This document shows, piece by piece, positions 1 to 7,169 of a stretch of 64,000 nt of DNA (its first letter is position 1; every line of letters starts with the position of its first letter). Where the stretch lies: the NCBI GenBank assembly GCA_019637295.1, contig JAHBVX010000003.1:828653-892652 (forward strand). Direction: 5' to 3'. The stretch comes from Polyangiaceae bacterium (GTDB taxonomy: Bacteria; Myxococcota_A; Polyangia; Polyangiales; Polyangiaceae). The notes beneath the pieces are model-generated. The model was not told the DNA's origin. It did no database searches and saw only the letters and a list, made by a program, of their open reading frames with translations. The position numbers were made by a program, and so were the translations under genes.

Positions 1-1163
1 CGATGCACCACGCCGCGGTCCGCGTCCGCCAAGAAGCACAGCGAACAGGGCGCGAAGCAGGCCACGGTGCCGAAGGTGAACGCCAGCTGCTCGGACGCGA
101 GCACCGGCTCGGCGGCGCCCGCCTGCCAGTCGACCCGCAGCAGGCGATCGGGGCGCTGCTGCTTGCCCGTCGCGTCGTCGAGGGTGCCCAGGGTGGTCAG
201 CAGCAGGGTCTGCTCGTCCAGGAAGCCGACCCCCGCCCCCACCGGCGAGTCGGACAGGGCGCTCGCTGCGAGCAGCCGCACCACCTCGCCGCTCTCCACG
301 TCTACCAGGGCCACGCCGGAGGTGAGCGGGTCGGGGTCCCGACCACCTGCGAAGTCCCCGCTGCAGGCCACCGCGAGGGTGCTCCCGCTCGGTGAGCGCG
401 CCAGGCCCGCGCAGCCCTGCAGGCTACCGAGCACGACGACCTGATCGAGGGCGTCAGTGGCCGGGTCGACGGTGACCAAGCGCGACGGCAGCGAGGTCTT
501 GAAGTTCAGCGAGTAGCCCTGGAGCAGCACCCACGCGCGCGACCCCGCGAGCGTGAGGCGACTGGGGCGCGCGTAGTAGCCGTCGGGCTCACCGGCCAGC
601 GCGCCGCCCAGCTCGATGCGACCGGCGATGGTCTTGCGGTCCGGCGCGATCACCAGGACGTCGTCCCCGCCGTCGAAGGGCTCCTTGCCGGCCTTGGTGT
701 TGGGCTGAAATCTCGTGACGTAGCTGCGCCCGTCCGCCAGCGGCAGGAAATCCTGCGGGTTCGAGGCGAAGCCCGTCTTGACCGAGAGCTGACCTGTCAC
801 CTGCGCATCGGCGAGGCTCACGAAGGTGAGCACCGAAGTCAGGTGACGATCGATGAGCACCACGTCCTCGCCGTCGGCGGCCGTGGCGGGCAACACCACG
901 TCCCCGGAGAGCGGCGCGGACAGCACACCCGGCTTGGTCCCCGAAGAGATGAAAGAAGGGCTCAGCACCGAGCCGCCGAGATCGATCAGCGAGACGTTGG
1001 ACGACTGATAGTCCGAGCTGACCACCACCGCGCCTCGCCCGCACTGACCCGCCGGGATGCTCGTGCCCCCGGTCGACGCCGGCGGCTCGGGGGCGCCACA
1101 GCCCGCCAGCAGCGCGAGGAGCGCGACGGGCAGGTGGCGAGGCGAGCGGCAAGCGCAGTGCAT
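1..1163 (-). CDS. Secreted lipoprotein, probable beta-propeller, C-terminus beyond window
   Basis: The frame runs from ATG at 1163 to the left window edge without a stop, so the C-terminus is missing. The N-terminus has a basic stretch, a hydrophobic core and a lipobox ending LLAGC at residue 21, which predicts an exported lipid-anchored protein. The mature part has repeated segments with VxVIAPDRKTIAGRIELG and VTVDPATDALDQVVVLG patterns, like YVTN-type beta-propeller blades in surface proteins. I cannot assign a ligand or function. It is divergent from the PfkB kinase gene, with 80 bases between the starts. Lipoprotein status is well supported; the propeller fold is an inference from the repeat pattern. 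Confidence 0.75.
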   Translation of the reverse strand, partial: MHCACRSPRHLPVALLALLAGCGAPEPPASTGGTSIPAGQCGRGAVVVSSDYQSSNVSLIDLGGSVLSPSFISSGTKPGVLSAPLSGDVVLPATAADGEDVVLIDRHLTSVLTFVSLADAQVTGQLSVKTGFASNPQDFLPLADGRSYVTRFQPNTKAGKEPFDGGDDVLVIAPDRKTIAGRIELGGALAGEPDGYYARPSRLTLAGSRAWVLLQGYSLNFKTSLPSRLVTVDPATDALDQVVVLGSLQGCAGLARSPSGSTLAVACSGDFAGGRDPDPLTSGVALVDVESGEVVRLLAASALSDSPVGAGVGFLDEQTLLLTTLGTLDDATGKQQRPDRLLRVDWQAGAAEPVLASEQLAFTFGTVACFAPCSLCFLADADRGVVH

Positions 1164-1243
1164 CGAGGCGGGCGGAGCGAAACACAGTCCACGGCACCCT
1201 TCAACGGCTTCCCCGCGGGCGGGTTTGGAGGGACCCTCGAGGG

Positions 1244-2128
1244 ATGCAAGCTCGCGCGGCCCGCTGCGTCGTCTGGGGCGAGATCGTGTGGGATCGTTTC
1301 CCCGACGAGGACCGGCTCGGAGGCGCGGCGGCCAACGTCGCCTATCACCTGAGCTGCCTCGGCGCGGAGAGCGTGCTCGTGAGCTGTGTGGGCCAGGATG
1401 ACCTCGGTCAGCGCGCCCTCGCGCGGTTGACCGACGCGGGGGTGGACACGCGCTTCGTGACTCGGGACGCCGTCGCCCCGACGGGCACCGTGAAGGTGAC
1501 CTTCGAGGCGGGGCAACCACGCTACGAGCTCGCCAGCTTCGCCGCCTACGACCGCATCGGGTTCGACGTCGCGCTGGCCGAGCAGCTCGCCAGCGCTCGA
1601 GCGCTGGTGTACGGCACGCTCGCCCAGCGCACGGCGCTGGTGCAGGGCGCGCTGGTCCACGCCCTCGACGTCGACGGCCCCACCCGAGTCTTGGACGTCA
1701 ACCTGCGCCCGCCGCACGTCACGCGAGCGATCGTCGGTCGCTGCCTCGAGCGCGCTCACGTCGTGAAGCTGAATGAGCACGAAGCGCATGTCCTCGCGGA
1801 GCTGCTGAACACCCGCGACCTCACGCGCTACCTGCTCGACTCCGGCGCGTGGCTAGTAGCGCTCACCCGCGGGGAGCGCGGCGCACGGCTGACCACGGCG
1901 ACGGCGACGGTCGAGCACCCGGGGTTCGCCGCTGCTGTTGGGGGCGACGCGGTGGGGGCGGGGGACGCCTTCACGGCGCTGCTCGCCCTCGAGGCGACCG
2001 AGCACGGCGATCTGGAGCGGCTGGTGCGACGCGCCAATCGCTACGCGAGCTGGGTCGCGAGCCACGCCGGCGCCATGCCGCAACCCCCCGCCGAGCTCGC
2101 GCAGTGGCTGCAGGGCACGGGCGACTAG
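1244..2128 (+). CDS. PfkB-family carbohydrate kinase
   Basis: This 294-residue protein has the two PfkB signatures. An N-terminal substrate-binding Gly motif, GGAAANVA, lies at residues 26-33. The C-terminal GAGDAF motif at 238-243 contains the catalytic Asp241 and the anion hole that binds the ATP phosphates. The family phosphorylates sugars or nucleosides in the cytosol. The length and the motif order resemble bacterial fructokinases, but the sugar cannot be read from sequence. The ATG at 1244 follows GACCCT and six bases, a weak version of the leaderless promoter pattern seen elsewhere in the window. The next genes run in the same direction but are functionally unrelated. Confidence 0.88.
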   Translation: MQARAARCVVWGEIVWDRFPDEDRLGGAAANVAYHLSCLGAESVLVSCVGQDDLGQRALARLTDAGVDTRFVTRDAVAPTGTVKVTFEAGQPRYELASFAAYDRIGFDVALAEQLASARALVYGTLAQRTALVQGALVHALDVDGPTRVLDVNLRPPHVTRAIVGRCLERAHVVKLNEHEAHVLAELLNTRDLTRYLLDSGAWLVALTRGERGARLTTATATVEHPGFAAAVGGDAVGAGDAFTALLALEATEHGDLERLVRRANRYASWVASHAGAMPQPPAELAQWLQGTGD

Positions 2129-2176
2129 CGGAGGCGTGCGTTGTGTTCCAACGCGGGGGCTGGCATCGTCGGCGCC

Positions 2177-2518
2177 ATGTCCGACGAGCGCGAGCGGGAT
2201 CGCCAGGCCATCTTGGCGCGCCGGCGATACTTCGTCGCTTCGGCGCTGGCGAGCATCGCGGCGGCGGGCTGCGACAAGGCGCCCCAGCCCTGTCTGGAGC
2301 CGCCCCTCATCGCGTCCGGCACCACGAGCGCCGAGCCTCCGCACTCACCGTTCACCCCCTGCCTCGAACCGCCGTCGATCGAGCAGCCGCCGGCCACCGC
2401 GGATGCTGCTGCCGCTAGCGCGGACGCGGGGCGGCCCAAGGCAATCGTGCCTCCCCCTGCCCCGACTCGGCCCATGGTTTGTCTGCGCCCCCCGCCCGTG
2501 AAGAAGCAGGACCTCTGA
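2177..2518 (+). CDS. Small exported lipoprotein with repeated PCLxPP motif
   Basis: The 113-residue product begins with a charged segment, then an Arg triplet and hydrophobic core (ARRRYFVASALASIAAAGC). Cys32 is the likely lipid-modified residue, and the RR pair makes Tat export possible. The mature region is Pro/Ala rich and carries PCLEPP twice and a variant VCLRPP near the end, so the remaining Cys residues sit in repeated contexts. I do not recognise a family. It ends 7 bases before the dehydrogenase start, so the two are probably cotranscribed. An in-frame start at 2141 would put a charged extension before the signal, so I prefer ATG 2177. Confidence 0.6.
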   Translation: MSDERERDRQAILARRRYFVASALASIAAAGCDKAPQPCLEPPLIASGTTSAEPPHSPFTPCLEPPSIEQPPATADAAAASADAGRPKAIVPPPAPTRPMVCLRPPPVKKQDL

Positions 2519-2525
2519 GGTGGGG

Positions 2526-3566
2526 ATGCTGGAGGACTGGCCCGCCGAGCTCGACGCCAGCGCGCGGTGTCTGTTCCTGAGCGATCCCCCCTCGGGGCTG
2601 CGCGCCGTGCTGGTGCTCGACGACCTGACGCTCGGGCCCGCGGCCGGCGGCATCCGCACCCGCAGCTACCCGAGCCTTCGAGACGCGGTTCGAGAGTGCA
2701 GCGCGCTGGCTCGCGCGATGACGCTGAAGTGCTCCATAGCTGGGCTGGACGCCGGCGGGGGCAAGCTCGTCGTGCTCGACCACCCGGGGCTCGATCGCCC
2801 GCGCGCGTTCGCTCGCCTGGGCGAGCTGGTCGAGGAGCTCGGCGGGCTCTTCCGAACAGCGGGGGATCTCGGCACGACGGCAGCCGATCTCGACGCGATG
2901 GCGGCGACCTGCCGCTTCGTGCACGCGGATGAGACGGGGCTCGCCGCCGCGGTGGCGCGCGGGCTCCTGCGCTGCATCGAGGCCTGCGCGGAGGGGCAAG
3001 GCCACAGCCTCCGCTCCCTGAGCGTGGGGGTGCAGGGGGCGGGCGCGATCGGCTCGGCGGTGACCGGCGCCCTGGTGGCGGCGGGCCTGCGGGTGTACGT
3101 CGCGGACCTCGACGCCAAGCGAGCCGAGCGCGTGGCCCGCGAGCACGGCGCAACGGTGATCGAGCCGGCCCACCTGCTGAAGGCACGCCTCGACGTGCTC
3201 GCCCCGTGCGCCGTCGGCGGGGTCATCGGTGCCGACGAAGCGCGGGGGCTGCGCGTGTGGGCGGTGTGCGGAGCGGCGAACAACATCCTGTCGGACGACG
3301 AGGCCGGCGCGGTCCTGGTCGAGCGAGGCATCGCGTTCGTTCCGGATCCGGTCGCCTCGGCGGGCGCCGTGATCGCGGGGATCGGCAGGTCGGTGATGGG
3401 TCTGCCGGACCCCACACCCTTGATCGACGCCCTGGGCCAGGTGGCGCGGGACGTCTTGCGCGAGAGCGCGGCCTCGGGTGAGCCCACCCCCGCCATCGCT
3501 GCGCGGCTGGCGCAGCGGCGGCTGGAGCGGGTCCGCGCACGCCTGCGTGCTCGGGCCGGCAAATGA
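2526..3566 (+). CDS. Glu/Leu/Phe/Val dehydrogenase (leucine dehydrogenase-like)
   Basis: This cytosolic NAD(P)-dependent amino acid dehydrogenase has 346 residues, the usual size for Leu/Phe/Val dehydrogenases. The N-terminal domain shows LGPAAGGIR, the substrate lysine in AMTLKCSIAG (about Lys68) and the catalytic lysine in GLDAGGGKLVV (about Lys80). A Rossmann domain begins with GVQGAGAIGSA near residue 168. The family oxidatively deaminates branched-chain or aromatic amino acids to 2-oxoacids. A fused 2-oxoacid dehydrogenase E1 lies 7.4 kb downstream and could use such products, but that link is only inferred. ATG 2526 is chosen because GAGG lies six bases upstream; GTG 2520 is an alternative. 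Confidence 0.88.
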   Translation: MLEDWPAELDASARCLFLSDPPSGLRAVLVLDDLTLGPAAGGIRTRSYPSLRDAVRECSALARAMTLKCSIAGLDAGGGKLVVLDHPGLDRPRAFARLGELVEELGGLFRTAGDLGTTAADLDAMAATCRFVHADETGLAAAVARGLLRCIEACAEGQGHSLRSLSVGVQGAGAIGSAVTGALVAAGLRVYVADLDAKRAERVAREHGATVIEPAHLLKARLDVLAPCAVGGVIGADEARGLRVWAVCGAANNILSDDEAGAVLVERGIAFVPDPVASAGAVIAGIGRSVMGLPDPTPLIDALGQVARDVLRESAASGEPTPAIAARLAQRRLERVRARLRARAGK

Positions 3567-3618
3567 GCGTGCTCGGAGCGCGCCAGGCGCGCTATCCTGC
3601 GTTCCCGAGGAGGCAAAC

Positions 3619-4053
3619 ATGGGTGACGATCAGCGCGGTCATCGCGGCGGCAACGACCAGCACGGCCATCAACGGGGCCACGATCAGCGGCAGCGAGGCA
3701 ACGACCAGCAGCAGCGAGGCCCTCGACCCGGGGGCGGCGACACCGAGTTCCTGGATCTCGAGATCAGCGAGCTGCTGCTCGGACAAGCCCATCGCATGGC
3801 GCGTGAGGTCGCCCTCGAGCTGATGCGCGAGTCCATGCGCGAGCGCCTGCGCGAGCGGCTCGGCGCGCGTCTGGCGGAGGTGGGTCGCCTCGCCGCGGAC
3901 GAGCTGGCCGACGACGTCGAGGCGAACCTGGCGATCGAGGCCCAGATCGCCTCGCGGCGAGCTCGCCGCGGGGACCTCAAGCAGCGGCTCGAGCGGGCCT
4001 TCTCGCACCAGCCGGCGCCGGCGCGCGCCGGCGCTGCCAAGAAGCGACGCTGA
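3619..4053 (+). CDS. Hypothetical charged helical protein with Gly/His/Gln/Asn-rich head
   Basis: The start ATG 3619 is preceded by GAGGAGG six bases upstream and by a TATCCT -10-like hexamer at 3593-3598, so this gene has a conventional leader. The first 40 residues are a low-complexity, repeated RGH/RGNDQ/QRG segment. The remaining 100 residues are strongly amphipathic and rich in Arg, Glu and Leu (for example ESMRERLRERLGARL), which predicts long helices or a coiled coil. There is no signal peptide or membrane segment. The basic C-terminal tail KKRR could contact nucleic acid. I do not recognise a family and give no function. Confidence 0.65.
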   Translation: MGDDQRGHRGGNDQHGHQRGHDQRQRGNDQQQRGPRPGGGDTEFLDLEISELLLGQAHRMAREVALELMRESMRERLRERLGARLAEVGRLAADELADDVEANLAIEAQIASRRARRGDLKQRLERAFSHQPAPARAGAAKKRR

Positions 4054-4069
4054 CCCTCACCCCTCGGCC

Positions 4070-4309
4070 ATGAGCCTGCTGCGCCGACTGATCCTCGCGG
4101 TCGTCTCCCGCGAGCGCGCCGCCTCGATGGAAGCGGAGTCTCGACGCTGGATGTTGCGGTGCAACGAGTGCGCACACGAACGCTCCGTGTGGGACCTGGG
4201 CGGACTTCGCTACGGCGCCTCGGGCAGCCCGAGCTACGCGGCGCGCTGCCTGCAGTGCGGCAAGCGCACGACGCACCGGGTGGAGCTGAGGCCGGACGGC
4301 GGAACGTGA
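4070..4309 (+). CDS. Small zinc-ribbon protein
   Basis: The 79-residue protein has a basic N-terminal helix, then CNEC at about 31-34 and CLQC at about 61-64. Two CxxC knuckles about 27 residues apart are the layout of a zinc ribbon. The segment between them contains SVWDLGGLRYGASG. Function is unknown; candidates are a metal-binding scaffold or a small nucleic-acid-binding protein. It starts 17 bases after the preceding gene in the same direction and is probably cotranscribed with it. Confidence 0.6.
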   Translation: MSLLRRLILAVVSRERAASMEAESRRWMLRCNECAHERSVWDLGGLRYGASGSPSYAARCLQCGKRTTHRVELRPDGGT

Positions 4310-4354
4310 ACGAGACCGTTGACCCAGTCTCTGGACTGCCGGATCCTCGCGCCC

Positions 4355-4846
4355 ATGGGTAACCCGTTCTGTCACATCGATCTCAGCACCGGCGACGTCG
4401 CGGCCGCCAAGAAGTTCTACAAGCGCATCTTCGACTGGAAGCTCGTCGATTTTCCCGAGATGCGGTGGACCGGCATCCAGGTCGGCGAGGGCGTGGGCGG
4501 CGGCATGAGCGGCAAGCAGTCGCCGGAGGTGCCGACGTCGTGGACGCCCTATGTGCAGGTAGCGGACGTGAAGAAGACGATCGCGAAGGCCGCGAAGGCC
4601 GGCGCCACCATCCTGGTACCCTTCATGCCCATCCCCGGCATGGGCGCGCTCGGCGTGTTCGTCGATCCCCAGGGGGCAACCCTCGGCGTGTGGCAGAGCG
4701 CGGCGAAGCAGGCACCCGCCAAGACGAAGGCCCCAGCCAAGAAGACCTCCCCCAGCAAGCGAGCGCCCGCCAAGAAGGCCGCGGCGAAGAAGGCGCCCAG
4801 CACGCGGGCCGCTCGCAAGCCAGCGACGAAGGCGCGCCGCAGGTAG
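4355..4846 (+). CDS. VOC/glyoxalase-family protein with histone-H1-like Lys/Ala tail
   Basis: Residues 1-115 form a vicinal-oxygen-chelate (glyoxalase/bleomycin-resistance) domain, with FCHIDLSTGDVAAAKKFYKR at the start and a closing strand GVFVDPQGATLGVWQ, as in the VOC branch often annotated 27 kDa antigen CFP30B-like. Residues 119-163 are a low-complexity Lys/Ala/Pro tail with repeated APAKK and AAKKA units, ending in ARRR. That is the composition of bacterial histone-H1-like proteins and should bind nucleic acid or polyphosphate. The fusion is unusual. ATG 4355 is chosen because the domain begins immediately. The gene converges on the desaturase with one base between the stops. Confidence 0.78.
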   Translation: MGNPFCHIDLSTGDVAAAKKFYKRIFDWKLVDFPEMRWTGIQVGEGVGGGMSGKQSPEVPTSWTPYVQVADVKKTIAKAAKAGATILVPFMPIPGMGALGVFVDPQGATLGVWQSAAKQAPAKTKAPAKKTSPSKRAPAKKAAAKKAPSTRAARKPATKARRR

Positions 4847-4847
4847 G

Positions 4848-5939
4848 CTAGCGCGTCGCTGCGGCGCGCTTCATCACCCGTTGGCCGACGAAGATCTGCG
4901 CCATCTTCCCGAAACGGCGCCACACGCTCTGTTGCACGTACGGCAGGCCGTGCTTCGCGCACAGCGCCCGGACCTTGGGCGCGACCCGCTGGTACTGCAA
5001 CATCGGCACGTCCGGCAGCAGGTGGTGTTCGATCTGGTAGTTCAGCCACAGGTGCAGAAAGTCGTTCCAGTCACCGCCGGTTCGGTAGTTCGCCGAGCCC
5101 AGCACCTGCCGGGCGAAGTACTCGCCCTTGGACGCGGGGGGCGAGTCGAAGCGATACAGATCGTCCCCGGCGTGATTGGGGCCCACGACCAAGAAGGTGT
5201 GCACGTTGGTCAGCAGGTCCGCCAGCACCGAGTTCAAGAACGCGCTGCCCACCGCGAAGGGCCCAAGGGGCGCGAACAGAAGCGGCAACGCCCCGAAGGC
5301 GTAGCTGCCGTAGGGTAGCCAGCACTCGCGCAGCGCGGCGCGCCGGAGCGTGCGCGCGCTGGGCTTCTCGCCTTGCTCCTTCTCGAGTCGAGCAGCGAGG
5401 GTGACCTCGGCGTAGTAGCTGGCGCGCCAGGTCAACGCCAACACGCCGAGCAGCGCCCAGCGGACGGGCACGGGGCGGGCGCGAACCCACTCGGTGTTGC
5501 GCTCGATCAGATCCGGGTCCAACTCTTGGCCGGTGTACGCGTGGTGCAGCACGTTGTGCTCGTACTTCCACGCTTCGGGCTCGATGAAGTCCGGCCAGTC
5601 GCGGAAGCGACGCTTGCCGGACGCGAACGACTGACTGGTGTAACGCGCCTCGACGCCCGGCACCGCGTCGTAGCCGCGGTGTCCGATGTGATGCATCAGC
5701 AGCCAGCGCGTCGAGCGCCCAAGCGACAGCCCGGCGATGCTCACCAGGTTGGGCCCCAGCCACGCGCTAGCGAGACCCACGGCCGTGGCGAGGCGGCCCC
5801 AACGCTCGATCTTGCGCAGGTGGGCCAAGTCGTCCTCCCCGAGCGACGCAAACACCTCGCGGCGCAGCGCCTGAACGTCGCGGGCGAACGCAGCGAGGCG
5901 CGCGTCAGAGCTCGGCTCGACGGCGGGCTGCACGATCAC
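4848..5939 (-). CDS. Membrane fatty acid desaturase
   Basis: This 363-residue integral-membrane desaturase has all three histidine boxes of the non-haem di-iron family: HHIGH at 83-87, EHNVLHH at 127-133 and QIEHH at 302-306. Hydrophobic stretches near residues 50-75 and 210-245 fit membrane-spanning pairs. The family inserts double bonds into acyl chains using O2 and electrons from ferredoxin or cytochrome b5. The QxxHH third box is typical of front-end and acyl-lipid desaturases, but regioselectivity cannot be told here. The GTG start at 5939 overlaps the stop of the LysR-like gene (GTGA), so its translation is probably coupled to that regulator. Confidence 0.85.
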   Translation of the reverse strand: MIVQPAVEPSSDARLAAFARDVQALRREVFASLGEDDLAHLRKIERWGRLATAVGLASAWLGPNLVSIAGLSLGRSTRWLLMHHIGHRGYDAVPGVEARYTSQSFASGKRRFRDWPDFIEPEAWKYEHNVLHHAYTGQELDPDLIERNTEWVRARPVPVRWALLGVLALTWRASYYAEVTLAARLEKEQGEKPSARTLRRAALRECWLPYGSYAFGALPLLFAPLGPFAVGSAFLNSVLADLLTNVHTFLVVGPNHAGDDLYRFDSPPASKGEYFARQVLGSANYRTGGDWNDFLHLWLNYQIEHHLLPDVPMLQYQRVAPKVRALCAKHGLPYVQQSVWRRFGKMAQIFVGQRVMKRAAATR

Positions 5940-6259
5940 CCTCGCCCATCCGCTGGGGGAGCCTCGGTCCACTCGAGGGCCGACCCCGCAGCGACGTGAC
6001 CCGCGTGCCCTCGGGCCGCGACCACCGCAGCGTCCACCGCTCCGAGGATGCTGCGCGCATGCTGCAGGAAGGTGACCCCTGCGGGCCGCAGCAGCATGCC
6101 ACGACTCGTGCGCTGAAACAGCGGCACGCCCACCTCGGCCTCGAGCGCGCGGATCTGGCGGCTCAGCGGAGGCTGCGACACGCACGCCCGGACGGACGCC
6201 GCGTGGGTGCTACCCGTCTCGGCTACAGCGACGAAGTAACGGAGTTGGTCCAGGCTCAC
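5936..6259 (-). CDS. LysR-type DNA-binding protein lacking the effector domain
   Basis: The 107-residue product starts with the canonical LysR winged helix ([20 protein letters not shown], then [22 protein letters not shown]), followed by the linker helix. It stops where the substrate-binding domain of a normal 300-residue LysR protein would begin. The frame is clean up to a GTGA overlap with the desaturase. Either it is a functional stand-alone DNA-binding dimer, or a deletion joined its 5' end to the desaturase gene. A TAGACA hexamer seven bases upstream of GTG 6259 fits the window's leaderless promoter pattern, and a T-N11-A palindrome lies 37 bases upstream. Retention of the site argues that it still regulates. 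Confidence 0.72.
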   Translation of the reverse strand: MSLDQLRYFVAVAETGSTHAASVRACVSQPPLSRQIRALEAEVGVPLFQRTSRGMLLRPAGVTFLQHARSILGAVDAAVVAARGHAGHVAAGSALEWTEAPPADGRG

Positions 6260-6266
6260 GGGCGCG

Positions 6267-6272
6267 TGTCTA
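6267..6272 (-). promoter_or_regulatory. Putative -10 hexamer of the lysR-desaturase transcript
   Basis: TAGACA on the minus strand ends seven bases before GTG 6259, and TGC precedes it in the extended -10 position. Spacing predicts transcription starting at or next to the start codon. Confidence 0.4.
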
Positions 6273-6295
6273 GCACGAGGCTCGCGACCTCGCGA

Positions 6296-6308
6296 TACCG
6301 ATTTGGTA
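6296..6308. promoter_or_regulatory. LysR-type T-N11-A operator palindrome
   Basis: TACCGATTTGGTA is an interrupted perfect palindrome (ATACC/GGTAT arms at 6295-6299 and 6305-6309) with the T-N11-A form recognised by LysR-family regulators. It sits between the divergent truncated lysR (start 6259) and map (start 6345), where such regulators normally bind to control themselves and a divergent gene. Confidence 0.6.
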
Positions 6309-6344
6309 TTGGGCGACGCGGGCGAACCACCGCACGCCGGTGCC

Positions 6345-7103
6345 ATGAGCATCACCATCCACGACGACGTCGCGCTCACCGCGCTCCGTCGAGCCGGCGC
6401 CGCCGCGGCGCGCACGCTCGCCATGGTCGGGACTCGGATCCGTCCGGGTGTGACCACGGCTCAGATCGAAGCCTGGGTTCGTGAGGACACCATACGACAG
6501 GGCGGCTGGCCGAGTCAGCTCGGCTACCAAGGCTTCCCCGCGGCGGCGTGTACGAGCAGAAATCACGTAGTGTGCCACGGCATCCCCAGCGCCAACGAGA
6601 TGCTCGAGCCCGGGGACATCGTCAACGTGGACGTGACCACGTGCTTGGACGGCTACCACGGCGACACCTCTGCCACCTTCTTCGTGGGTGAGCCGGGCCC
6701 GGACGCGCTCCACGTCGTCGAAGTCGCGCGGCGCTGTCGAGACGCCGGCATCGCCACCGTACGCGACGGCGCGCGACTCGGTGACATCGGACACGCCATC
6801 GAACGGCTGGCCCGGAGCGAGGGCTGCCAGGTCGTCCGGGAGCTCGGCGGGCACGGCATAGGACGCAGCATGCACATGCCCCCCCACGTCGCCCACCACG
6901 GGCGGGCGGGTACGGGGACCCGGCTGCGCGCCGGCATGGCGCTGACCATCGAGCCGATGATCAACGCCGGTGGAGCGGCCGTGCGCTTCCTGAGCGACGG
7001 TTGGACGGTGGTGACGGCGGACGGTCGGCTCTCCGCACAGTTCGAGCACACGCTGCTGGTGACCCGGGCGGGGGCGGAGATCCTGACCGCTCCTCCCGCG
7101 TGA
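6345..7103 (+). CDS. map: Type I methionine aminopeptidase
   Basis: This cytosolic di-metal peptidase of 252 residues removes initiator Met from nascent proteins. All metal and catalytic residues of the family are visible: His78 (HVVCHGIP), Asp96 (VNVDVT), Asp107 (YHGDTSATF), His170 (GGHGIGRSMH), Glu203 (TIEPMI) and Glu234 (AQFEHT). There is no N-terminal zinc-finger extension, so it is the short bacterial form. ATG 6345 is chosen because the conserved protein begins here. Its unusual neighbours (divergent lysR-desaturase, downstream selB) suggest it may be one of several map copies in the genome, but that cannot be checked here. Confidence 0.93.
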   Translation: MSITIHDDVALTALRRAGAAAARTLAMVGTRIRPGVTTAQIEAWVREDTIRQGGWPSQLGYQGFPAAACTSRNHVVCHGIPSANEMLEPGDIVNVDVTTCLDGYHGDTSATFFVGEPGPDALHVVEVARRCRDAGIATVRDGARLGDIGHAIERLARSEGCQVVRELGGHGIGRSMHMPPHVAHHGRAGTGTRLRAGMALTIEPMINAGGAAVRFLSDGWTVVTADGRLSAQFEHTLLVTRAGAEILTAPPA

Positions 7104-7148
7104 TGACGCCATCCGCGCGGTGGGTCGCGCGTGGTAGAGAGTCGAGCC

Positions 7149-7169
7149 ATGCAGCCGGTGGCGTCGTGA
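7149..7169 (+). CDS. Possible six-codon leader ORF overlapping the selB start
   Basis: ATG 7149 opens a six-codon frame (MQPVAS) whose stop codon UGA (7167-7169) overlaps the selB GTG (7166-7168) as GTGA. A TAGAGA hexamer at 7135-7140 lies eight bases before this ATG, the same geometry as the leaderless promoters elsewhere in the window. Translation of this leader would therefore deliver ribosomes to the selB start. That the leader ends in UGA, the codon SelB helps recode, may be chance but would allow feedback. Confidence 0.35.
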   Translation: MQPVAS

